DNA of 38,884 nt from Streptomyces anulatus (GTDB taxonomy: Bacteria > Actinomycetota > Actinomycetes > Streptomycetales > Streptomycetaceae): assembly GCF_000721175.1 (NCBI RefSeq), contig NZ_JOEZ01000047.1, forward strand, positions 1 through 38,884, in the 5' to 3' direction. Positions 17,889 to 25,940 of the stretch are shown here, piece by piece. The first letter of the stretch is position 1. Each line of letters starts with the position of its first letter. Below the pieces are notes generated by a model. The model saw nothing but the letters and a program-made list of their open reading frames with translations, searched no databases and had not been told where the DNA came from. A program made the position numbers and the translations under genes.

Positions 17889-18029
17889 TCGGTGCATGGA
17901 TGGAGAACGTAAGCCCCTGCGTCCGGCGGGGCAAGACCATCGCCGTGAACCGGCGGAGTCGATCATGTTTCGCACCCGAGCGGTCCACATCGGACACGGT
18001 ACCGGTCCGACCGCGCCTCCCGCTGAAAC

Positions 18030-19547
18030 TCAGACCCCCGGCACGCCCGCCACCCGCAGCGCGTGCACCAGGTCCCACTCCCGTTCCACCGACACCTCGC
18101 GGGCCGCCGCCAGGAGGAGTGGCAGCAGCCGGGTCCCGCCGGTCCCGCCGGTCCCGGCGAGCTGGGCGGCCTCCTGCGGAGCGCGTACGCGGACGAAGGC
18201 GCCGAGCAGGTCCCGCGCCTCCCGCTCCCGGCCGTCGCCGTCCAGGGCGAGCACCGCCTCGGCGACCTCGGCGGCGGGCCGGGCGACGCCCTGGCGCAGC
18301 AGCAGCCCGCAGTCCGCCTCGCGCCCGGCGGCCGCCAGCGCGCCCGCCGCGGCGGCGAACCCGGCGGGCGGCAGCGAGGACACCTCCCAGAGCAGGGTCG
18401 TCCAGTCGGCGGCGAGCCCGGCGCGGTGGAGGGCGACCGCGAGCACCGGCAGCCGGGGCGCGGGCCAGGCGGCGACGTCGCACAGCACCACGTGCGCCTC
18501 GCCGCCGCGGCCCTCGGCGCGCAGCCGGACCAGTCGGGCGACGGCTCCGGCGACGGCCTGCCCGGCTGCCGGATCCGGCAGCGCGTCCGGCGCACGGTCC
18601 CGCCCGGCCCCGTCCCGGGCCCCACGGTCCTCCTCCCCCGCGCCGCCGAAGCGTGCGCCGCGCGGGGCGGGCGCGCCCGAGCGCGGGGCGGCGGGCGGCC
18701 CGGGCAGCGGTGAGGGGGCGTAGCCGGCCTCCCCCTCGTCGACCTCCAGACCGGCGAACCGGGCGCCCCGCGGCTTCTTGCGCCGGGGGGCGGGGGCGGT
18801 CGCCGGGGGCTCGGGGGTGTCGGCCCCGGGGCCGTTGTCTCCTGCGGGCCGCCCGGGCCGCGGGTCCCCGGCCGCCGTGTCCCAAACCTCGGCGCGCGGC
18901 TGCGGGACCCTGGCGGGCACGGGGGCCGCGGCGGTCCCGTCCACCCCGGCAGGCCCAGCGATCCCATCGGCCCCGGCGGACGCACCGGAGACCGCGGACC
19001 CGGCAGCCCCGGCGGCTTTGGCGGGCGCCCCACCGGCCCCCTCCTCCCGGAACCACCCCTCGGGCACCGTCACGGCCGCCAGCCGTTTGCGCAGCTCCGC
19101 GCACCGGGCGGTGGCCCGTTCGTGGTCGTCGCGGGCCCAGGCCAGCGCCTCCGGTTCGGCCGGGTCCGGGCCGCCGGGCCCGGTGCCGCGCAGGCGTTCC
19201 GCCGCCCGGTGCTGCTCGCGGACCATCAACTCCAGCCGGTGGACGAGCTCCTGGCGTCCGCCGGGCCGCCGGTCATGGGTGGCGGCGGACGCGGAGTAGA
19301 GCGCGGCGGCCCGGACCGACACCTGCTCGGCGAACCGGGCGCCGTGCAGCGCGGCGAGGTCCGCGAGCAGCGACTCCACCACGTCCCAGGGCGGGACCTC
19401 CACTCCGTCGAGGCAGGACCGCATGCCTGCCGGATCGCGCCGGGCGAAGACCCCGTACCATCCGCGTCCGGGGTCCAGCCGGGCCACCAGATCCCGCAGG
19501 TACTGCGCGAACGCCCCTACTTCGTAAGCCTGCTGATGCACCGTCAT
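18030..19547 (-). CDS. Large Ala/Gly/Pro-rich protein of unknown function
   Basis: A 505-aa protein. The N-terminal ~170 residues are ordered and begin MTVHQQAYEVGAFAQYLRDL, followed by GRGWYGVFARRDPAGM, PPWDVVESLLADLAALHG and a likely coiled coil with many Arg and Glu (LELMVREQHRAAERL). Residues 185-330 are low-complexity Ala/Gly/Pro. The C-terminal ~170 residues are helical repeats rich in Ala and Leu (VARLVRLRAEGRGGEAHVV, LLWEVSSLPPAGFAAAAGAL, ALRVAGVPGV), reminiscent of TPR-like solenoids. There is no signal peptide or membrane segment. This type is conserved in Streptomyces, where automated annotation often names it after a viral tegument protein because of the low-complexity middle; that name carries no function. 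GAGGGCG precedes the ATG. Confidence 0.85.
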   Translation of the reverse strand: MTVHQQAYEVGAFAQYLRDLVARLDPGRGWYGVFARRDPAGMRSCLDGVEVPPWDVVESLLADLAALHGARFAEQVSVRAAALYSASAATHDRRPGGRQELVHRLELMVREQHRAAERLRGTGPGGPDPAEPEALAWARDDHERATARCAELRKRLAAVTVPEGWFREEGAGGAPAKAAGAAGSAVSGASAGADGIAGPAGVDGTAAAPVPARVPQPRAEVWDTAAGDPRPGRPAGDNGPGADTPEPPATAPAPRRKKPRGARFAGLEVDEGEAGYAPSPLPGPPAAPRSGAPAPRGARFGGAGEEDRGARDGAGRDRAPDALPDPAAGQAVAGAVARLVRLRAEGRGGEAHVVLCDVAAWPAPRLPVLAVALHRAGLAADWTTLLWEVSSLPPAGFAAAAGALAAAGREADCGLLLRQGVARPAAEVAEAVLALDGDGREREARDLLGAFVRVRAPQEAAQLAGTGGTGGTRLLPLLLAAAREVSVEREWDLVHALRVAGVPGV

Positions 19548-19704
19548 CGTCGCCCTCGCCGACCGTCGACTGGAGCCTTCCAGTCCGGAGGCATTCGACC
19601 GCAGCCGTGTTACGGGACGGCTACGCACAGCTTTCGGGCACGCTGCGGCGGGAGCGCGCCGTCCGGCCGTGCGCCCCTTCGCACTCCGGCGACGGCGACC
19701 TTGC

Positions 19705-20085
19705 TCAGAAGGTGACGGCGATCCCGGTGTGCGGGCGCTTGCCGAGCCGGGCGACCGTCGCCGGCCAGTCGACGAGCCGGAACTTCCAGGTGTACTTGCG
19801 GGCCAGCCGTTTGCGCGCCGCGCGGGTGCCGTCCTCGTCGAGGAGCTTCGCCGTGCCCTCCGCGCTGGGGGCACCGTCGGCGATCCTGCCGCGTACGTCG
19901 CAGACGGTGACGACGACCTTGCCGTTGTTGCGGAGCCGCTTGACCTTCCACGAGTCGGAGCGCGTCCAGATGTACAGCACGTCGCCCTCGGCGGCGGCCC
20001 AGACGGGCGTGGCGACGGGTGTGCCGTCCTTCCGGTACGTGGTCAGGCTGACGTATTCGCTGCGCGCGAAGTCCTGGAGAGTCAC
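19705..20085 (-). CDS. PPOX-class F420-dependent flavin/deazaflavin oxidoreductase
   Basis: A 126-aa single-domain split-barrel protein of the pyridoxamine phosphate oxidase-like superfamily. MTLQDFARSEYVSLTTYRKD, GTPVATPVWAAAEGDVLYIW, SWKVKRLRNNGKVVVTVCDV, GRIADGAPSAEGTAKLL and RKYTWKFRL match the actinobacterial F420-binding subgroup. Such proteins reduce quinones, biliverdin or other small molecules with F420H2; the substrate is unknown. It lies 51 bp downstream of the XRE gene on the same strand and may be co-transcribed with it. Confidence 0.9.
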   Translation of the reverse strand: MTLQDFARSEYVSLTTYRKDGTPVATPVWAAAEGDVLYIWTRSDSWKVKRLRNNGKVVVTVCDVRGRIADGAPSAEGTAKLLDEDGTRAARKRLARKYTWKFRLVDWPATVARLGKRPHTGIAVTF

Positions 20086-20136
20086 GGCGCGACCCTACGC
20101 GCCCCAGGGGCCGTCCGGTCAGTCAGGGCCGTGCGG

Positions 20137-20406
20137 CTACGCGATCAGCGGCGTCGCGGCCGGTTCGGGCGCGCAGCGGCCGAGGATCTCGTCCATGGAG
20201 AGGCCCAGCGCGCCGGCGAGGGCGGCCACGGTGAAGAAGGCGGGGGTGGGAGCGCGGCCGGTCTCGATCTTCCGGAGGGTCTCTGCGGAGATTCCGGCGC
20301 TCGCGGCGACGGCGGCCATGCTGCGCTCCCCGCGCGCCTGGCGGAGCAGCGCGCCGAGCCGTTCGCCGCGCAGGCGTTCTTCGGGTGTCAGAGGGGTGCG
20401 GACCAT
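20137..20406 (-). CDS. XRE-family helix-turn-helix regulator
   Basis: An 89-aa protein consisting almost entirely of one HTH_3 domain. LGALLRQARGERSMAAVAAS is the first part, AGISAETLRKIETGRAPTP the turn and recognition helix, and TVAALAGALGLSMDEILG the final helices. It is divergent from the methionine aminopeptidase gene. The 72-bp gap is filled by a 12-bp inverted repeat and an extra half-site, so it most likely represses both promoters. Short XRE proteins are antitoxin- or Cro-like, but no toxin is encoded beside it. A TAGGAT -10-like element lies about ten bases before the ATG. Confidence 0.92.
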   Translation of the reverse strand: MVRTPLTPEERLRGERLGALLRQARGERSMAAVAASAGISAETLRKIETGRAPTPAFFTVAALAGALGLSMDEILGRCAPEPAATPLIA

Positions 20407-20433
20407 GAGGCCATCCTACACGGGATGCCATTT

Positions 20434-20474
20434 CTATACCGTTATTACTATACCGCTTCGACCGGTATAGTAAT
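20434..20474. promoter_or_regulatory. Operator region between XRE and map: 12-bp inverted repeat
   Basis: ATTACTATACCG (20444-20455) and CGGTATAGTAAT (20463-20474) are perfect inverted repeats with a 7-bp spacer. A third CTATACCG half-site lies at 20434-20441, 14 bp before the same octamer in the left arm. The right arm contains TATAGT (20466-20471), a good -10 element for map, and runs into the map start. Binding here would block polymerase at map directly. This is a striking A/T-rich island in a GC-rich genome. Confidence 0.85.
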
Positions 20475-20478
20475 GGGC

Positions 20479-21246
20479 ATGGTGCACATCAAGACGGACA
20501 CACACATCGAAGCGATGCGCGAGGCCGGCCGGGTCGTCGCGCAGATCCTGACCCGTGCGCGGGAGGTCGCGGCGGTCGGCGTGACGCCCCGCCAACTGGA
20601 CGAGGCGGCCCGCGAGGTGCTGCGGGCGGCCGGTGCCTCCTCGCCGTTCCTGAACTACAAGCCGCACTTCGCTCCCACCCCCTTCCCGGCCGTCGTATGC
20701 GTCTCGGTCAACGACGCGGTCGTGCACGGCATCCCGTCGGCCGAGCCGCTGCGGGACGGGGACCTGGTCAGTGTGGACTCGGGCGCCCTCCTCGACGGCT
20801 GGGCCGGCGACTCGGCGGTCAGCTTCACCGTGGGCGAGGCCCGCCCCGACGACACCCGGCTCGTCACCACCGCGAACCAGGCCCTGGAGGCCGGGATCGG
20901 GGCGGCCGTGGTGGGCAACCGGATCGGCGACATCGCCCACGCGATCGGCACGGTCTGCCGCTCGGCGGGCTACGGCATCCTGGAGGGCTACGGCGGCCAC
21001 GGGATCGGCCGGTCCATGCACGAGGACCCGTCCGTGCCGAACGAGGGACGGCCTGGCCGCGGCATGCGGCTGCGGCACGGGATGGTCCTGGCGATCGAGC
21101 CCATGCTGATCGGCGGTGGCGGCGACGAGTTCCGCCACGACGAGGACGGCTGGACGCTGCGGACGACCGACGGCAGCCGGGCCTCGCACGCCGAGCACAC
21201 GGTGGCGATCACGAACGACGGCCCGCGCGTCCTGACCGCGCTGTGA
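20479..21246 (+). CDS. map: Type I methionine aminopeptidase
   Basis: A 255-aa metalloprotease that removes the initiator methionine from nascent proteins. The five metal ligands are visible: Asp in VSVDSG, Asp in GDSAVSF, His in GYGGHGIGRSMHEDP, Glu in LAIEPM and Glu in HAEHTVAIT; VVHGIPS carries the substrate His. It lacks an N-terminal zinc finger extension. ATG codons at 20473 and 20479 and a GTG at 20482 are all possible. TATAGT 8-13 bases upstream and the absence of a Shine-Dalgarno point to a leaderless mRNA starting at about 20479. Streptomyces carry several map genes; this copy is not in the ribosomal protein context and instead pairs with an XRE regulator. Confidence 0.95.
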   Translation: MVHIKTDTHIEAMREAGRVVAQILTRAREVAAVGVTPRQLDEAAREVLRAAGASSPFLNYKPHFAPTPFPAVVCVSVNDAVVHGIPSAEPLRDGDLVSVDSGALLDGWAGDSAVSFTVGEARPDDTRLVTTANQALEAGIGAAVVGNRIGDIAHAIGTVCRSAGYGILEGYGGHGIGRSMHEDPSVPNEGRPGRGMRLRHGMVLAIEPMLIGGGGDEFRHDEDGWTLRTTDGSRASHAEHTVAITNDGPRVLTAL

Positions 21247-21314
21247 CCGCCGTACGGGCAAGCCGGCTATGAGCGCCCGACGAACCGTCAGGGCGAGTAT
21301 GCGGGTGCGCTTGG

Positions 21315-21424
21315 TACGGAAGGACCCTTTCCGTAGTCCGAGGGACCCCCGTACGGGTCCCCTGGGCGCGTCGCTCAAGGCCGCGGGGCCGGTACCGCGC
21401 CCTGTGTCGCGTGATACCGGCCCC
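21315..21424. terminator. Cluster of three hairpins between convergent map and ggt
   Basis: Three stems follow one another. TACGGAA with TTCCGTA starts at 21315. GGGACCC (21342-21348) pairs with GGGTCCC (21355-21361) around a 6-nt loop. GGGGCCGGTA (21385-21394) pairs with TACCGGCCCC (21415-21424), with an inner CGCG/CGCG pairing in its loop. Together they make a strong bidirectional terminator in the 203-bp gap. Confidence 0.75.
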
Positions 21425-21449
21425 GCCGCCCCTGCCTCGTCCGGCCGGC

Positions 21450-23267
21450 TCAGTGACCGCCGTCCGGATGCACCACCATGGCCGAGCCGCCGCCCCGGCG
21501 CACCTTTTCCGCCGCCGCCAGCCAGCGGCCGTCGGGCAGCCGCTGCACTCCGGTGGCGGCTCCGATCTCCGGGTTCCGCTTGAAGGCGTGGCCGAGCTTC
21601 TCCAACTCGGCGCGCACCGGACTGTTCCACAGGTCCGGCTCGATCTCCGTCGCCGGCGCGTTGCGCTGGCTGGCGCGCGGTGCGGCGATCGCGTCGACCA
21701 GCGGGAGTCCCCGGTCCAGGTGTCCGGTGAGCGACTGGAGCACCGTCGTGATGATCGTGGCCCCGCCCGGCGAGCCGAGGGCGAGGACCGGCTTGCCGTG
21801 CCGCAGCACGATGGTCGGCGAGATCGACGAGCGCGGCCGCTTGCCGGGACCCGGCAGGTTCGGGTCGTGCACCGCCGGATCGGCGGGGGCGAAGGAGAAG
21901 TCGGTCAGCTCGTTGTTGAGCAGGAAACCGCGGCCCGGCACGGTGATGCCGCTGCCTCCGGTGGACTCGATCGTCAGGGTGTAGGCGACGACGTTGCCCC
22001 ACTTGTCGGCCGTCGTCAGGTGCGTGGTGTTCTCGCCCTCGTACGTCGTCGGCGCGGCCCTGCCGCCGCTGCCGCACCGCTCGGGGTTGCGCGGGTCGCC
22101 CGGCGGCAGTGGGCTGGTCAGCGCCTTGTCGTCCCGGATCAGACACTCCCGCGCGTCCGCGAACCGCCGGCTCAGCAGTTCCTCGGCCGGCACGTCCTCG
22201 AACGCGGGGTCGCCGACCCAGCGGCCCCGGTCGGCGAACGCGATCCGGCTCGCCTCGATCAGCCGGTGCAGGTACTGGGTCCGGTCGGCCCGGGAGAGGT
22301 CGGTGTGCTCCAGGATGTTGAGGGCCTCACCGACGCTGGTGCCGCCGGACGAGGAGGGGGCCATGCCGTAGACGTCCAGGCCCCGGTAGTTCACCCTGGT
22401 CGGGTCCCTGCGCAGGGTCCGGTAGGACGCGAGGTCGCCCCCGGTCAGGTCGCCGGGCCGCACCACGCGGGTGGCGTCCGGGTCGACGGGCGGCTTGCGC
22501 ACGGTGCGCACGATGTCGTCGGCCAACTCGCCCCGGTACAGCTCGCCGACGCCCTCGCGGCCGAGCTTCTCGTACGTACGGGCCAGGTCGGGGTTCTTGA
22601 ACACCGAGCCGACGACAGGGAGTTCACCTCCCGGCAGGAACAGCTTCGCGGAGGCCGGGAAGTCGGCGAACCGGGCCTGGTTGGACGCGGTCTGCGAGCG
22701 GAAGGTGCCGTCCACGACGAAGCCGTCCCGGGCCAGGCGCTCGGCCGGCTTCAGCAGCGTACGCAGGGACTTGGAGCCCCACGCGTCAAGGGCCCGCTCC
22801 CAGGTGGCCGGGGTTCCGGGCGTGCCGACCCCGAGGCCGCTGGTCATGCCCTCCTCGAACGGGATCGGTTTGCCGTTCTCCAGGAAGAGCGAGGCGTCCG
22901 CGCTGCGCGGCGCGGTCTCGCGGCCGTCGATGGTCCGCACGGTGCGCTTCTCGGCGTCGTAGAGGACGAAGTAGCCACCGCCGCCGATGCCCGCCGAGTA
23001 CGGTTCCGTCACGCCGAGCGCCGCGGCGGTGGCCACCGCCGCGTCCACCGCGTTGCCGCCCTTGCGCAGCACCTCGATCCCGGCGGCCGACGCGTCCGGG
23101 TCGACGCTCGCCACCGCTCCCCCGTGGCCCACCGCCACCGGGGACTTGGACGGCGTGGGACGTGGGGCGGCGGATGGAGCCGAGGCCACCGGGGCGGCGG
23201 ACCCCACCGATGCCACCACGGCGAGGACGGCCAACAGCGACGTGTTCCGACCGACGGAACGGCGCAT
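21450..23267 (-). CDS. ggt: Gamma-glutamyltransferase, secreted
   Basis: A 605-aa Ntn-hydrolase precursor. Residues 1-30 form a signal peptide (basic MRRSVGRN, a hydrophobic run and AAPVASA), followed by a Pro/Ser linker. Conserved parts are GGNAVDAAVATAAALGVTEP, GIGGGGYFVLYD, DGRETAP and SSSGGTSVGEALNIL. The autoprocessing nucleophile T414 lies in GENTTHLTTADKWGN; FLLNNELTDFS and SISPTIVLRHGKPVLALGSPGG follow. Cleavage before T414 would give large and small subunits. It breaks down glutathione or gamma-glutamyl compounds outside the cell and is monocistronic. Confidence 0.95.
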   Translation of the reverse strand: MRRSVGRNTSLLAVLAVVASVGSAAPVASAPSAAPRPTPSKSPVAVGHGGAVASVDPDASAAGIEVLRKGGNAVDAAVATAAALGVTEPYSAGIGGGGYFVLYDAEKRTVRTIDGRETAPRSADASLFLENGKPIPFEEGMTSGLGVGTPGTPATWERALDAWGSKSLRTLLKPAERLARDGFVVDGTFRSQTASNQARFADFPASAKLFLPGGELPVVGSVFKNPDLARTYEKLGREGVGELYRGELADDIVRTVRKPPVDPDATRVVRPGDLTGGDLASYRTLRRDPTRVNYRGLDVYGMAPSSSGGTSVGEALNILEHTDLSRADRTQYLHRLIEASRIAFADRGRWVGDPAFEDVPAEELLSRRFADARECLIRDDKALTSPLPPGDPRNPERCGSGGRAAPTTYEGENTTHLTTADKWGNVVAYTLTIESTGGSGITVPGRGFLLNNELTDFSFAPADPAVHDPNLPGPGKRPRSSISPTIVLRHGKPVLALGSPGGATIITTVLQSLTGHLDRGLPLVDAIAAPRASQRNAPATEIEPDLWNSPVRAELEKLGHAFKRNPEIGAATGVQRLPDGRWLAAAEKVRRGGGSAMVVHPDGGH

Positions 23268-23371
23268 ACGTACCTCCAGTCAACGGATCTCGCCGCAGGG
23301 TAGCCCCGGGGAACCCGGAACGTCAGGACCGCCTCGGACGGCTACCCGAACGACCGATACCATGCGCGCCC
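23268..23371. other. ggt upstream region
   Basis: A 104-bp gap between the ggt start and the gene stub at 23372. It must hold the ggt promoter and once held the promoter of the stub gene. No clear box is visible. Confidence 0.4.
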
Positions 23372-23460
23372 GTGACGGACGACGTGCGCACCACCGTGCT
23401 GGGCGTGATAGCCGCCGGGATCAGTGCCTCGCTGGGCTGGCTCGCCCGGAACGGTTCACA
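23372..23460 (+). pseudogene. 5' stub of a conserved Streptomyces membrane-anchored protein gene
   Basis: From GTG 23372 the frame reads VTDDVRTTVLGVIAAGISAS then LGWLAR. This is the N-terminal membrane anchor of a small Streptomyces protein that normally continues with a basic Arg/Lys-rich segment. Here it breaks into NGSHDDAVRAGRRLADMEIG-type sequence with no sign of that body, and the uvrA-like gene end at 23580 follows. The other ~70% of the gene is missing. The break at about 23455-23460 is the best visible junction between chromosomal backbone and the cluster. Confidence 0.6.
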
Positions 23461-23579
23461 CGACGACGCGGTGCGAGCGGGTCGGAGGTTGGCGGACATG
23501 GAGATCGGTTACACCCGAACCGCCTCATCCGGCGCGACGAGCGCGTCGACTCACGTCGTTGCCGCCACGGCCCCGATGA
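23461..23579. other. Junction between chromosomal backbone and cluster
   Basis: These 119 bases separate the broken stub from the uvrA-like stop. I see no transposase fragment, tRNA, long direct repeat or inverted repeat here, so the mechanism of joining is not evident. Confidence 0.4.
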
Positions 23580-25850
23580 TCAGACGCGGCCCGCATGCGA
23601 GAGGTCATGGCGGAGGTGCGCGGCGGTGTGGGAGTCGGTGGTCTTCAGAAGATCGGCCGGACTTCCTTCGAAAAGGATTCGTCCGCCGCCGCTGCCCCCT
23701 TCGGGGCCGAGGTCGATGATCCAGTCGGCGCTCCTGACGACGTCGAGGTTGTGCTCGATGACGATGACGGTGTTGCCCTGGTCGACGAGGCGCTCGATGA
23801 TGCCGAGGAGGCGGTGGACATCAGACATGTGCAAACCCGTGGTGGGTTCGTCCATGACGTAGACGCTTCCGACGCGGTGCAGGTCGGCCGCGAGCTTGAG
23901 GCGCTGGCACTCGCCTCCGGACAAGGTGCTGAGCGGCTGGCCGAGGCGAAGGTAGTCCAGCCCCACCTCGTTCAGGGCGTGCAGGACGGGGCGGAGCTTG
24001 GGCTCCGTGAAGAAGTCCGCCGCCTCGGCCGTCGTCATCTCCAAGACGTCGCTGATGGACCTGCCCCGCAGGCGGTGGCCGAGGACGTCCTCGGCGAAGC
24101 GGCGGCCCCGGCAGACCTCGCACACCGACTTCAGCGTGTCCATGAACGCCAGGTCGGTGTAGAGGACGCCGAGCCCCTGGCAGTTGGGGCATGCGCCCTT
24201 GGAGTTGGCGCTGAACAGGGAGGCGCTGACCTTGTTGGCGTTGGCGAACAGTTTGCGGATCGGATCCATCAGGCCCGTGTAGGTGGCGGTGTTGGAGCGT
24301 CGGCTGGTGGTCACCGCCGACTGGTCGATGACGATCGCGTCGGGGTATCGGCTGAGGAACTCCGCGTGGACCAGCGTGCTCTTGCCCGATCCGGCCACGC
24401 CGGTGACGACCGTCAGGACGCCGGTGGGGAAGCCGACCGTCACGTTCTTGAGGTTGTGGCTCGTCGCGTCGGTGACGGTGAGCGTCCCGGTGGCGCGCCG
24501 GGGTTCGGTCTTGAGAGGCAGTCGGTGCTGGAGGTGGCGCCCGGTGAGGGTGTCGGCACGGGTGAGTGCGTCGAAGCTGCCCTCGAAGACCACTTCGCCG
24601 CCGAGCGTCCCGGCTTTCGGGCCCATGTCGACCACATGGTCCGCGATGGCCATGACGTCGGGGTCGTGCTCGACCACGAGCACCGTGTTGCCCTTGTCCC
24701 GCAACGCGATGAGGAGTTCCTTGAGCCGGTGCACGTCCCGGGGGTGCAGGCCGACGCTCGGCTCGTCGAACACGTACAGCATCTCGGTGAGACTGCTGGA
24801 CAGATGCCGGACCATCTTGATCCGCTGGGACTCGCCGCCCGAGAGCGTGCGGGTCTCCCGCTCCAGGCTCAGGTAGCCGAGTCCGATGTCGACCAGGTGG
24901 TGCAGACGGATGGTCAGGTCGTCCAGGACCGGTTTCACCCGCGGCAGGTCCAGCTCCGCCAGGACGTGTGCGAGGTGCTGGGTCTCCATCGCGGTGAGGT
25001 CCGCGATGTGGTGCCCGCCGATCCGGGTGGCCAGCGCGGCGGGCGCGAGGCGGGTGCCGTCGCAGTCGGGGCAGGAGGCGGTGCGGGCAAACCGCTGGAA
25101 CACCCGGCGGCCGCGCTCGGACATGTCCTCCTTCTTGACGTAGAGCCGGGTGAACTTGTCGACGAGGCCCTCGTAACGGACGTTGAGGCTGTTGCCCTGC
25201 CAGAGGAGGCGGAGCTTGTCCGGCAGTTCGCCGTGCAGCAGCGACTGCCATTCCCGCTCGGTGAAGTCGGCCAGCGGCTTGTCGTTGTCGAACAGACCGG
25301 ACTCCACATAGCTCAGCCAGTACCAGCTGTCGGTGGAGAAGTCCGGGTGCAGCAGCGCGCCCTGGTTCAGGGACCTGGTGCGGTCGAGGAACGCGTCGAG
25401 GTCGAGGCGGACGGTCGTGCCGAGGCCCGCGCAGGTGGGGCACATGCCCTGGGGGTCGTTGAAGGAGAACGCGCTCGGTGGCAGGCCCGCGGGATCGCCG
25501 GCCCGGGAGAACAGCAGACGCAGCAGCGGGTTGATGTCGGTGACCGTGCCGACGGTGGAGCGCGGGTTGCCGCCCAGGCGTTTCTGGTCGATGACGACGG
25601 CCGCGGAGATGTTCTCGACGGCGTCCATGTCCGGCCGCCCGTAGTCGGGCAGGAAGGTCCGGACGAAGGCGCTGAAGGTCTCGTTGAGCTGCCGCTGGGC
25701 CTCGGCCGCGAGGGTGTCGAACACCAGGGACGACTTGCCCGAGCCGGAGACACCGGTGAAGACGGTCAGTTGCTGCCTCGGGATCCGAAGCGAGACGTTC
25801 TTGAGGTTGTTCTCCCTGGCACCGGTCACCTTGATGGCGTCGGTCCTCAC
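23580..25850 (-). CDS. Short UvrA-like ABC protein, DrrC-type drug self-resistance
   Basis: A 756-aa UvrA paralogue with two ABC modules. The first Walker A, GVSGSGKSS, is at residues 33-41; the second, GVAGSGKST, is mid-protein. Signatures are TLSGGESQRIK and TLSGGECQRLK, and Walker B segments are FDEPSVGLHPRD and MDEPTTGLHMSD. Zinc-binding CxxC pairs remain (CPTCAGLG, CPDCDGTRL, CPNCQGLG, CEVCRGRRF). At ~750 aa it is about 200 residues shorter than housekeeping UvrA and resembles DrrC of the daunorubicin cluster and the UvrA-like resistance proteins of DNA-intercalator clusters, which act on drug-modified or drug-bound DNA. The exporter genes lie immediately upstream. The GTG start has AAGGAG upstream. 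Confidence 0.93.
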   Translation of the reverse strand: MRTDAIKVTGARENNLKNVSLRIPRQQLTVFTGVSGSGKSSLVFDTLAAEAQRQLNETFSAFVRTFLPDYGRPDMDAVENISAAVVIDQKRLGGNPRSTVGTVTDINPLLRLLFSRAGDPAGLPPSAFSFNDPQGMCPTCAGLGTTVRLDLDAFLDRTRSLNQGALLHPDFSTDSWYWLSYVESGLFDNDKPLADFTEREWQSLLHGELPDKLRLLWQGNSLNVRYEGLVDKFTRLYVKKEDMSERGRRVFQRFARTASCPDCDGTRLAPAALATRIGGHHIADLTAMETQHLAHVLAELDLPRVKPVLDDLTIRLHHLVDIGLGYLSLERETRTLSGGESQRIKMVRHLSSSLTEMLYVFDEPSVGLHPRDVHRLKELLIALRDKGNTVLVVEHDPDVMAIADHVVDMGPKAGTLGGEVVFEGSFDALTRADTLTGRHLQHRLPLKTEPRRATGTLTVTDATSHNLKNVTVGFPTGVLTVVTGVAGSGKSTLVHAEFLSRYPDAIVIDQSAVTTSRRSNTATYTGLMDPIRKLFANANKVSASLFSANSKGACPNCQGLGVLYTDLAFMDTLKSVCEVCRGRRFAEDVLGHRLRGRSISDVLEMTTAEAADFFTEPKLRPVLHALNEVGLDYLRLGQPLSTLSGGECQRLKLAADLHRVGSVYVMDEPTTGLHMSDVHRLLGIIERLVDQGNTVIVIEHNLDVVRSADWIIDLGPEGGSGGGRILFEGSPADLLKTTDSHTAAHLRHDLSHAGRV

Positions 25851-25874
25851 GTGTGCTCCTTGCTTGGTGCGGGT

Positions 25875-25911
25875 GGGCTCCCCCTCCGGGGGATGTAGGG
25901 GGGGGGAGCCC
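25875..25911 (-). terminator. G-rich hairpin between permease and uvrA-like gene
   Basis: GGGCTCCCCC (25875-25884) pairs with 25902-25911 to give a 10-bp stem, and a run of nine G (25898-25906) overlaps the right arm. It lies in the 90-bp gap of an otherwise compact operon. It could terminate part of the transcripts after the exporter genes, stabilise the upstream mRNA, or set uvrA-like expression apart. Confidence 0.6.
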
Positions 25912-25940
25912 GGTCTCGGGTGGGCCTGCGGGCGGTGCCG

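Noticed and set aside
20137..20406. XRE protein as antitoxin of a toxin-antitoxin pair
   Set aside because: Neither neighbour resembles a toxin; the flanking genes encode a PPOX enzyme and a methionine aminopeptidase.
23268..23579. tRNA or attachment site at the cluster edge
   Set aside because: No cloverleaf-compatible sequence and no repeated att core are visible within the window.
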